A stretch of DNA of 64,000 nt from Paraphaeosphaeria minitans. Taxonomy: Eukaryota > Ascomycota > Dothideomycetes > Pleosporales > Didymosphaeriaceae. The notes under the pieces were generated by a model, which was given only the letters and a program-made list of their open reading frames with translations, was not told where the DNA came from and made no database searches. Location: NCBI GenBank assembly GCA_015832175.1, contig WJXW01000014.1:1364001-1428000 (forward strand), written 5' to 3'. Both the position numbers and the translations under genes were made by a program. Every line of letters starts with the position of its first letter. The first letter of the stretch is position 1. Below, in pieces: positions 11,302 to 19,770 of this stretch.

Positions 11302-12356
11302 ATGGTGGAAATGACCAGTCGCTCCTTTCCCCTCGCCAGCATTCTGCAGTATACTGTGCTGGCCATACTCGGATACATTTTCGCGGGTGCACCTTTCCTT
11401 GCCTTGGTCACAGGGCCCACATATGACGACGGAAATGCAAGAGCTGGCACTGGGCAGCCGTCACCCCTAAGCCACGACAAGGCTGCGGGTTTGGTCATTC
11501 CCGAGAGGAATTTGAACTGCACGGAGCATGTGTACAAGGGTCTCCATGTGCTGAGTCGTGATCCATTGGTCTTGTATGTGGAGGGATTCCTGAGTGAGGA
11601 TGAGGTGCAGCACGTTGTGGACGTCAGGTATGCAGCCTCCGGGTCTTGGGTCGTCGAATTCTTGTCCAGCTGAGGATGTATTCAGTGCACAGCGTTTCGT
11701 CCGGGCCAGCTATCCAAGCCTCTTCAGTATGATTCCCGAGATGCTAACAGCAGAAAAGTCAAACGCATTTTAGCCCGTCCACAGTCTGGAGCTCTGGTCA
11801 CGAGCGCCTTGATCCTACCGTCCGCCTCTCGGAAAAAGCACCCGTCCCGCGCTCCCCGGCCGTCCGTTGTATCGAGGAACGTGCGCGTGCCTTCCAGGGC
11901 TGGCGGCCGTACGTGTTTGTCGAGAAGCTGTGGGCGCAAAGGTACGGGCCCGGCGGACACTACGCCTACCACTACGACTGGAGCAACGCGTTACGCGGTG
12001 CAGGGCGGGTCAGCAGCTTTATGGTTTGGCTAGGAGATCAGTGTGAAGGTGGGGGAACGAGGTTTCCGAGGTTGGAGAGACCGAAAGATGAAGCGTGGTG
12101 TAGGTTCATCGATTGTGATCCGGACGGCACTAAGGCCGAAAGAGGTGCTGACGAGCATGAAATGGGCATGGGAGTAACCTTCAAGCCGATTAGGGGCAAC
12201 GCAGTGTATTGGGAGAACATGAGGACTGATGGGACTGGTTACGAGGAGAGTTGGCACGCGGGACTTCCTGTAACGAGTGGAACGAAGATTGGGCTTAACA
12301 TTTGGAGCTGGCTCCAGGAGGGATACCAGCCTCTATCCCCACAAGGTGCTGTCTAA
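11302..12356 (+). CDS. Prolyl 4-hydroxylase-type Fe(II)/2-oxoglutarate dioxygenase
   Basis: Predicted 307-residue membrane-anchored dioxygenase that hydroxylates prolyl residues of an unknown protein. Two exons: 11302-11627 and 11759-12356. The 131-bp intron ends at an AAAAG acceptor, which keeps the frame. Residues 10-38 form a hydrophobic signal anchor. The P4H core starts at PLVLYVEGFLS. The metal ligands are visible as HYD (His180, Asp182) and ESWHAG (His275), with the 2-oxoglutarate lysine in TSGTKIG (Lys285). The GGxTRFP-like strand (GGGTRFP) is also present. All catalytic residues are intact. Its stop lies only 35 bp from the stop of the convergent spherulin-4 gene. An in-frame ATG at 11284 would add six residues. 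Confidence 0.92.
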
Positions 12357-12391
12357 GGGACACATGCTTTTGACGCAACAGCTCGAGAACT

Positions 12392-13308
12392 TCATTTGCC
12401 AATGTTTCGCTCAGCTTCTATACCGTCTTCATTCACCTCGTTCAACTGCGCGTATCGCTTGATAAACAATTCGAAGATGGCTGGGAAGCTATGCCAGTAC
12501 TCCCCCGCAGTCGCCACGTTGGTCACAAAGTTCCACTCTGCCATGTGCTTCATCTGCATCACGGTCCACGTCACAAGCTCGTCGGGGATACTTCCAATAG
12601 AGTGCAGCATGATCGAGAACGCAGACGTGGGCAAATTGGTGGCGGTGTGGAAGTTCTTCAGTGCGTTGAATTTGGTTGCCTCGATGAAATTAGCGAACGT
12701 GTCTTCAAAGATGACGGTCGTATTGGCAAGATCGAGGTAGTTCCACACAGGATCGGGTAAAGTCCCCGGGTTATGTACTGCAGCTGGTCAACGATGCTTA
12801 ATCATTTCAGCTTACAAGGGGACCCTCGTACCGATAAGCTTCTCACCCAAATGCTCACTGGCTTGCACCGCATCCGTTGTTGCTTTCAGGTAATCGTGCT
12901 TTTCCCAATGATAGAGACCCGGTATCTCGTCGAAGAATACGCCATCCACTGACATCCGCGTGTCATTCATCAGCACCGGCCAACTTGCCCACTGGCGAAT
13001 CTCCGACAGTACGCTGTCTAGGGCCTTGTCGGTGTAGTTGGTCGCAACGTAACCTAAAGTTCGAATATTCGGATAGTCCTTTAGCTTGGGTATCTTGTCG
13101 ATGTACGCTGGTTCAGGTAGGCTGCCCATGCACGGTCCACTACAAGGGTTCAAGACAACGTTGAAATTGAGGTTGGTGTTGTTGCCAGCTCTAGACACAA
13201 TCAGCAAGCGCTTGCTGTTTTCCATGTATATCAGGAAACCGACGCCCAGTGCAACGGATCCCAAGCACCTGGCCAAGGATACACGTATAAGGGTAGAAGG
13301 ATCGACAT
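12392..13308 (-). CDS. Spherulation-specific family 4 (spherulin 4-like) protein
   Basis: Predicted 269-residue protein of the spherulin-4 family, named after a Physarum spherulation gene. It may have a glycosidase-like barrel, but its biochemical role is not established. Three exons: 13308-13244, 13190-12832 and 12777-12392. The first exon (MSILLPLYVYPWPGAWDPL) carries the family's opening strand and is missed by a plain ORF reading, because the unspliced frame runs through the 53-bp intron (13191-13243). Next come NVVLNPCSGPC, RTLGYVATNY, VDGVFFDE and, in exon 3, VHNPGTLP and TTVIFED. I see no signal peptide: the protein starts directly at the first barrel strand. Confidence 0.88.
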
Positions 13309-14053
13309 TGTGTCGAACGAGTCGATCAGAACCGGAGTAAGTTACGGTGGGGAAGTGAAAGAGCTCTAAGTACTTAAAAGCCACGCCCAGGAGATGTAGC
13401 CTCGCCTGGTGCAAGGTGGATGGCTTTTATGCAACTCGTATCGCGCATCACCCTTTCGGACTAGCCAGGTGCTTGCCATGGGTTTGGGATATTGTTGCAA
13501 CGCCCAATATGGTTCTAGAAGCAATCGACTCTGCGCATCAAAAACCGGTCTGGTAGTGAATGTCCATTTAAACAGATTGACTCCTCCAGGGGCACGGGTT
13601 AATGATGCCGAAAACAACAAGTTTCGCCGCCCAAACAGGAACTACTCGTACTTGATATGGTAACGAATCTAATATGGCTGCGCAAGCAGATCGTTATCTG
13701 AACCCGATTGTGAGTAAGCTATATTCTAAATCTATATTTAGCTATGACACGAGTGTATGTCCAGAAGATCAGGTAAGATGCCTTCGCGGTATACGTAGGG
13801 CAATCTTTGAGCTACGCACCAGGCCTACATTGATCATCGAGTGCGTGTGGTCGGAAGCGGAGAGTATGTTGGGTATTGCTGCTTTGTCGTGCACCATGAA
13901 ATCCGTTATGCGGGATGGCCATCGAAGGTGGCCATGGCAATTGAATTCTATCTATAGCAGGCACGCTACAGCATGCGAGGTCGACAGATGGCGCTTACCG
14001 TGTTGGCCAGATCTCGATCTCGATCTTGAAGAACAGAGGATCACTCAAAAAGG
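13309..14053. other. AT-richer spacer, no recognised gene
   Basis: 745 bp between two minus-strand genes. Positions 13640-13760 are markedly AT-rich with many TA dinucleotides. A 155-codon plus-strand ORF (13674-14141) overlaps the end of the ZNG1 gene, has no family features and is probably chance. Confidence 0.45.
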
Positions 14054-15255
14054 TCAAGAAACCCGTTTTATGGTCAGTTTGCCCTCTGAATCGCCGTCCA
14101 ATGCAACGAATCCGCTCGATTCTATGAAATTCCGAAACTGACTGGACTCATATTTTGCTGTTATGACGGTCAACCGTAGTTCAGGCTCCTCGCCTGGGGC
14201 AAGGGGAGTGGATTGGCCCGAAGCAAGAGGAGTTGCAGTTCTGGATGCCAAGGGTGTAATGTTGGCAGATGGCGGAGGCACTGGGGTGAATGTCCACCTC
14301 CCAAACGCCCAGTTGAGGATATATCGCGTTCGATCACCAGCGACGCTCAGCTTTGATTGTGAATCGGATTGGGAAGATGTCGGTGCGCTCGAGGCATATA
14401 GGACGCCTTTGATGCGGTATATAGAGTCCTTGGTGGGCTCTCGGAGGAGCTTTTCCAATTTCCCCACGTCGACGCTGGCATTATTGCCACCGGAGGTCAG
14501 TGCCACATTGAGCACCTCTACCTCGCTGGAGTGGTCGTGATCGTGGTGGTACTCGGACGTCGAACCCGCAGCCTTGACAAGCTTGGGATCCAAACCAAAA
14601 ACAATGTCCTTGCTGACCCACCCGCGATCGCTTTTGGTGCGCGGTATTGGTGGGTCAATCTCCAAGGCGAGCACGGCATCCTCTACGTCTTCCAGCCTGC
14701 GCTCGCTGACGAGCTCCCACTTGTTCAGGACGACGACATCTGTGTACTTGGCCTGAATCTTGGCCGTGTATGACGTGTCCTCGTAGCCCTTCCAGTTCTC
14801 GGCGTCGATGACGGACATGACGCCGTCCAGCACGTACCTGCCGGTGCTGCGGGCCAGGCGGTTGACCTCCATGGCCAGGGTGGCCGGGAAAGCTGAGCCC
14901 GACGTCTCGATCACGATGCGGTCGGGTATGATGTCGGCGGCGAGCGTGTCGAGGGCGTCGGACAGCTGGCCGACCAGGTTGCAGCAGATGCAGCCATTGA
15001 GCAGCTCCTGCACGCCCGAGATGGCTCTTGACGAGGCCAGCTCCGAGTCGACGGCGACGTCACCGAACTCGTTTTTGAGGAGGGCGAGTTTGTACGTTTT
15101 GGGAAGTTGCGGAATCAGGTTCAAGATCAGGGCTGGGCGGGGTGGTCAGACGTGAACGCTGCTGTGGCAGGCGGGGCGGGGCGGTGCGCAGCCGACTCAC
15201 TCGTCTTGCCGGAGCCGAGGAAGCCGGTGATGATGGTGATGGGGATGGGCGTCAT
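14054..15255 (-). CDS. ZNG1: CobW/COG0523 GTPase, ZNG1-type zinc chaperone
   Basis: Predicted 377-residue GTP-driven metallochaperone. ZNG1 proteins deliver zinc to methionine aminopeptidase. Two exons (15255-15201 and 15132-14054) with a 68-bp intron that splits the Walker A region: GFLGSGKT is in exon 1 (residues about 10-17). Exon 2 carries the metal-binding CxCC motif (GCICC, Cys66, 68 and 69), the Walker B-like IVIETSG and a G4-like NKWE (about 154-157, where many GTPases have NKxD). A His-rich loop (HHDHDH, about 214-219) follows, then the CobW C-terminal domain ending in LNWAFGRW and EGKLTIKR. The Pro/Thr-rich insert around SRTATPLASGQSTPLAPG is a local expansion. It is divergently placed against the small gene at 15599. 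Confidence 0.92.
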
Positions 15256-15598
15256 TGTGCGGCCTCTTGTGCGCAGCCAGAGCAACGGCGGGTGCTGTTG
15301 CTGTTGCTGGTAGATACGGGTGGTGTTTTCTGCGGTGGTATTTTCTGGGGCTGGAGTCGCAGCCACAGCCACAGCCACAACCACAGCCACAGCCACAGGC
15401 ATGACGCACGCGCTGCTGCTGCGTCCAAGACAAACACAGCCTGGAGCCGTCACCGGAGATACATAAAGGTGCCGTCCGCCCATCTGCTCCACGCTTCTAC
15501 CTGCACCAGTATCCATCTCTTGGCCGCTTACACCGCCATCCCCACACATAACACTCCCACTCCCACTCCCACTCCCACTCCCACGCCTTCTCCTCACC
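15256..15598. promoter_or_regulatory. Divergent promoter with two hexamer repeats
   Basis: 343 bp between ZNG1 and the small plus-strand gene. It holds CAGCCA repeats (about 15359-15399) and a CCCACT array (about 15552-15584). The latter lies in the pyrimidine-rich leader immediately before the ATG at 15599. Confidence 0.65.
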
Positions 15599-16054
15599 AT
15601 GGACTTCGTCAACAAGTTCACCGGCGGCGACCAAAACAGCGCGCAGCAGCAGGCCTCCGGTTCTTCTGAGCAGAAGCAGGAGGGCGGCGGCTTCTTCAGC
15701 GGCCTGGGAAACAAGGCCAACGAGGCGGCTGGCGGCGGCGCGGCTGGCGAGAAGAACGAGGACATGCTGGACAAGGGTACGGATCCCGCAACGCGTGCCG
15801 CCCACGCACATGGCCGCAACTGACAGGCTAGGCGTCGACTTCGTCCAGGAGAAGTTCCTCGGCCAGGGCGCGCAGGACAACGAGGTGTGTATCCCGGAGA
15901 AGAGCGCAGCAGCAAGGCGGCACATCTGACCCACAGACAGTCTGCCCTCGAGCAGGCCAAGGACGAGAAGATCAGCGAATTTATTCGCAAGCAATACAAA
16001 AACGTAACCGGCAGCGATGCGCCCATCAAGGACAAGCCGACGACCTTCGACTAG
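15599..16054 (+). CDS. Small conserved fungal protein (function unknown)
   Basis: Predicted 114-residue soluble protein. Three exons: 15599-15776, 15832-15884 and 15941-16054. It starts MDFVNKFTGG, then has a Gln/Ser/Gly-rich stretch with GGGFFSGLGNKANEAAGGG, and then a conserved-looking GVDFVQEKFLGQG and SALEQAKDEKISEFIRKQYK. I recall similar small proteins as uncharacterised, widely conserved genes in Pezizomycotina, but I cannot assign a function. It is hydrophilic, with no signal peptide or membrane segment. The repeated DFVxxKF-type segment at both ends suggests short amphipathic helices. Confidence 0.75.
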
Positions 16055-16224
16055 TCGGTCCCGGTCGCACCATGAGTTTGCGAGGGGTTGCCTGGCTCAG
16101 CGCCGTGGGCTGTGGAAGAAATAGTCCCGGGCTATGAATTATGATTAACGGCTGTTCTGAGAGCTGTAATGATACTGCCATATTGCATGGCCCATGTTCT
16201 TGATGTGGTTCTTTTCTTGACGTG

Positions 16225-17115
16225 ATTCCTAGTGTGGTCCTTGGTATGAATCTTGGTATGAATCTTGGTATGAATCTTGGTATGAATCTTGGTATGGATC
16301 TTGGTATGGATCTTGATGTGAATCTTGATGTGAATCTTGATGTGAATCTTGATGTGAATCTTGATGTGAATCTTGATGTGAATCTTGATGTGAATCTTGA
16401 TGTGAATCTTGATGTGAATCTTGATGTGAATCTTGATGTGAATCTTGATGTGAATCTTGATGTGAATCTTGATGTGAATCTTGATGTGAATCTTGATGTG
16501 AATCTTGATGTGAATCTTGATGTGAATCTTGATGTGAATCTTGATGTGAATCTTGATGTGAATCATGATGTGATTCCTGGTATGATTTCTGGTATGATCC
16601 TTGGTGTGATTTTAAGTATGATTCTTGATGTGATTCTTAGTGTAGTCCTTGGTATGGTTCTTGGTATGAATCTTGATGTGAATCTTGATGTGAATCTTGA
16701 TGTGAATCTTGATGTGAATCTTGATGTGAATCTTGATGTGAATCTTGATGTGAATCTTGATGTGAATCTTGATGTGAATCTTGATGTGAATCTTGATGTG
16801 AATCTTGATGTGAATCTTGATGTGAATCTTGATGTGAATCTTGATGTGAATCATGATGTGATTCCTGGTATGATTTCTGGTATGATCCTTGGTGTGATTT
16901 TAAGTATGATTCTTGATGTGATTCTTAGTGTAGTCCTTGGTATGGTTCTTGGTATGAATCTTGATGTGAATCTTGATGTGAATCTTGATGTGAATCTTGA
17001 TGTGAATCTTGATGTGAATCTTGATGTGAATCTTGATGTGAATCTTGATGTGATTCTTGATGTGAATCATGATATGAATCCTGGTATAATTCCTGGTATG
17101 ATCCTTGATGCAGAT
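16225..17115. repeat. 12-bp minisatellite with a 288-bp higher-order duplication
   Basis: About 74 units of a 12-bp repeat. The core is AATCTTGATGTG, with divergent units using TTGGTATGAATC, TGATTCCTGGTA and similar. A block of variant units starting AATCATGATG at 16561 recurs in the same order at 16849, 288 bp (24 units) away. The 12-bp period carries no stop in one plus frame (Asn-Leu-Asp-Val) and in all three minus frames (His-Ile-Lys-Ile and others). The long ORFs here (16222-17223 plus, 16132-16566 minus) therefore follow from the repeat and are not evidence of genes. The array fills the gap between two convergent genes. Confidence 0.95.
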
Positions 17116-17143
17116 CCTCGGGCACTTCTCCATGCGCAGCCCT

Positions 17144-17872
17144 TCACTCCCGTGCCAGCGTCTCCACGCACGACGTCAAGAGGCTCACCAAGTGCGTCCG
17201 CACGATCCGCCCGGCAGGCGTGACAGCGTGCTTGCCTGCACCCCAGCCGAAAGGCAGCACCAGCCGTCGGCGCGCTCGCCCATCTACGACAACGAGCGCG
17301 TCCAGCGGATGCTCGCCGCCACCGAGGGGATGCAGCAGGCCGAGGCGCACGAAGTGGTTGTAGCCAGGGCCCACGGCCTGAACCAGGGGTAGCGAGAAGG
17401 CAGCATCGGCTGAGGGGACGTGGGTAGAGGGGTCGCGGCAGAGCACCAGGGCTTGCAGACTGGGCGAGAGGGAGTAGAGCTGTGGCAGCACCGAGCAGAG
17501 CAGGTCGTAGTGCAACTGCACGTTGCCCTGGATGCACAACACGAATATGGAGCCGCTCAGATGCCTGTCTGCGTTGCTATGCGGGCGCAGACGGCTCCCA
17601 GGCGGCGCTGCGAGCGTGTTGGACGCGAGGATGCCGGCGACGTCGACGTTCCACGCCTCGTCTGGCGGCATCACGGCGAGCTCCTCCAGCTCGCCCTGCG
17701 TTCGCGAGCGCTTGAGCGTGTCGCCCGCCGTCGACAGCGCGTCGTCAGCATTGTCGTTGTCGTCGTTGTCGCCTTCGTCCAGGGCGAGCCGCGAACGCTT
17801 GCGGCTGATGGCCGTGTCCATGGCGAGGGTGAGCGAGAACGCGCGCGTGGGGGCGGCGGCGGACACGGTCAT
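17144..17872 (-). CDS. Unrecognised protein, probably nuclear
   Basis: A 242-codon single-exon ORF. I do not recognise the family. Translation may begin at the first Met or at Met18 (MDTAISRKRSR). The N-terminal third is charged, with KRSR patches and an Asp/Asn-rich run (DEGDNDDNDNADD). The rest is a compact alpha/beta-looking region with hydrophobic strands (SGSIFVLCIQG, LQALVLCRD, LDALVVVDG) and ends in helical LVSLLTSCVETLARE. The segment VVVDGRARRRLVLPFGW is reminiscent of the second half of a thioredoxin-like fold, but I see no CxxC, so this is only a suggestion. It is head-to-head with ATG5 across about 210 bp. The stop lies about 30 bp from the minisatellite. Confidence 0.65.
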   Translation of the reverse strand: MTVSAAAPTRAFSLTLAMDTAISRKRSRLALDEGDNDDNDNADDALSTAGDTLKRSRTQGELEELAVMPPDEAWNVDVAGILASNTLAAPPGSRLRPHSNADRHLSGSIFVLCIQGNVQLHYDLLCSVLPQLYSLSPSLQALVLCRDPSTHVPSADAAFSLPLVQAVGPGYNHFVRLGLLHPLGGGEHPLDALVVVDGRARRRLVLPFGWGAGKHAVTPAGRIVRTHLVSLLTSCVETLARE

Positions 17873-18083
17873 GCGACCATGCGGGGGCGGATCAAAGCTG
17901 CTGGCGACTCATTCACTCTCTCGCGCAGATGCGGCGACGAGGCAGCGAAAGACGCGCAGAATTGGGGCCCTGGCCGTTTCTATAGAGACGCTACCTATCC
18001 CCACACGCAACCCCACCTGCTGCCTAACCATAAACTTAACCCCGGCTGTCCGCTATCCTCCTTGCAGCGCCATCACTCCCGCT

Positions 18084-19215
18084 ATGGACGTCACGGCCCT
18101 GCTGCGCGAGCGCGTGTGGTCGGCATCGATCCCCCTCGAAATCTCCCTACATACCGCGGACTGCGCTTCATACGACGCCCCTCCCTATCTAGTGCGTCGG
18201 TGCTTCGTGTCTGCACCCACATCATGCTAATAGTCTCCAGGTCCACGTCCCACGACTCTCGTATCTGGCATTCCTCCTCCCCAAGCTCCACGCCTTTTTC
18301 TACACCAGCCTGATCTACCCCAGTGTCACACCGACAGAAGCATGGCTTGACTACGAACATGTGCCCCTGAAGTGGCATTACCCGCTTGGCCTACTCTACG
18401 ACTTGTACTCCGGAGCCGAGCCTGCACCCTCTCACGACACCTCCGCCGAGCATGCCCAAGTTCCCAGCCATGAGGACGAAGAGACTCCGCCCTGGAAGCT
18501 GACTCTGCACTTCTCCAGTTATCCGGAAGACCAGCTCGTGCAACTTGACGCCCAAGAGAAGCATATCCACGATCTCTTCATCAACAACGTGAAGGAGGTT
18601 AGTCAGCCCCTCACGACTCGCATGGGCCGCTTCTCGCTAACCATTCTCACAGGCCGACTTTCTCCGGAATGGGACCGGGAAGACGGTCATGTCTCTCAGC
18701 AAGGAGGATTCGGAGCAGCTCTGGGAAGGTGTCAAGCAACGAGACTTCAAGCGGTTCACTCGCGTCAACAATAAATTCTTGAACCCGCAGGGCGCCACGC
18801 TTCGTCACGTTCCGATGAGACTGTATCTTCCACATGCTGCCTCCCCTCAAGCTGGACATCTTGTTTCCTCCAGCCCTCATGTGCAGGAGGTTGGGACATA
18901 TGAAAAGGGCGTCATCACTGGCTCCGTGCGAGTTGTTCAGGGACTAGTCCCATTGTCCTCTTCGTCGCGTGAGTGAATGTAGCAAGCTTTGCGCGTGAGA
19001 CTCACCGCTAATCGGAACCAGGGCAACGCCAGACAGTAGGCACAGCACTGCACACGTTACTGCCCAATCTGTTTCGAAATACGCGCGGGCCCTGCCTCAT
19101 TGCTGCCCCGGTGCTACATGGCGCTATCCTTCCCTTGGATGCCGGCTTGGAAGAGCTGATACGAACCACAACCTACGTCGATGGATGGCTTCACATCGCT
19201 TTCGTAATGCTTTAA
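18084..19215 (+). CDS. ATG5: Autophagy protein 5
   Basis: Predicted 324-residue Atg5, which is conjugated to Atg12 and, with Atg16, acts as the E3-like factor for Atg8 lipidation at the phagophore. Four exons: 18084-18191, 18241-18597, 18653-18968 and 19022-19215. Landmarks are LRERVWSASIPLEI at the N-terminus, the first ubiquitin-like fold with PLKWHYPLGLLYDL, PWKLTLHFSSYP, the acceptor-lysine region NNVKEADF (Lys154 is the expected Atg12 site by comparison with human KEAD), then VPMRLYLP and the C-terminal TTYVDGWLHIAF. Exon junctions fall inside conserved blocks and restore them, which supports the model. Length fits fungal Atg5. Confidence 0.96.
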
Positions 19216-19770
19216 GGGAGGATGGGATTGATCCTGCGTGCGCCGGGTGTTTGGGAGTCGCGATGCATGATCCTGTTTGTATGAGGCATGCGATAGGATC
19301 CCAGGGTAACGCAACCAACGGCGTGGATCTCGCGTGGTTTCTTTTTTTCCCACACTCGATTCAACTCACAGTCCTTGATGGCAACGACTCGCTTCCAGGG
19401 TAGCGTTTGGGAGTAGAGAGCTTACCGGCATGGTCATGCACACTTGTGTCACTGTTCTAAAATCTTGGGCTATGATCGAAACGAGGTCATGTTATACTTA
19501 GTGAACCATGGAAAGTGCTCCTGGCGTGTCCATGCTGGCGAGCCTACTCTTCACTCGCACGTGATGCGGAGGTGAGAGTGCTTTCCAATGGACCACATAC
19601 GTTTCGCGCTGCGAAATCATACAAAAACATCGGAAGAGCTCAAGCCACATGGCAACGAAAGCAGAAGAACAATCTGCAATGCGTAGCCAGAGGCCGCGCT
19701 AATTAGTGAAGTCCTATAGTCTAGCTAGCTCTATCCTAACAAGGCTGGTTGGTGCAAGCAAGATCCAGTC
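19216..19770. other. Convergent 3' spacer between ATG5 and the synaptojanin-like gene
   Basis: 555 bp of unremarkable sequence holding the two facing 3' ends. No gene or repeat seen. Confidence 0.5.

Noticed and set aside
13674..14141. 155-codon plus-strand ORF
   Set aside because: Overlaps the ZNG1 3' end antisense, and the composition is not protein-like.
16222..17223. 333-codon ORF of Asp-Val-Asn-Leu repeats
   Set aside because: It coincides with the 12-bp minisatellite, whose period is a multiple of three and leaves frames open on both strands. It ends antisense inside a better-supported gene.
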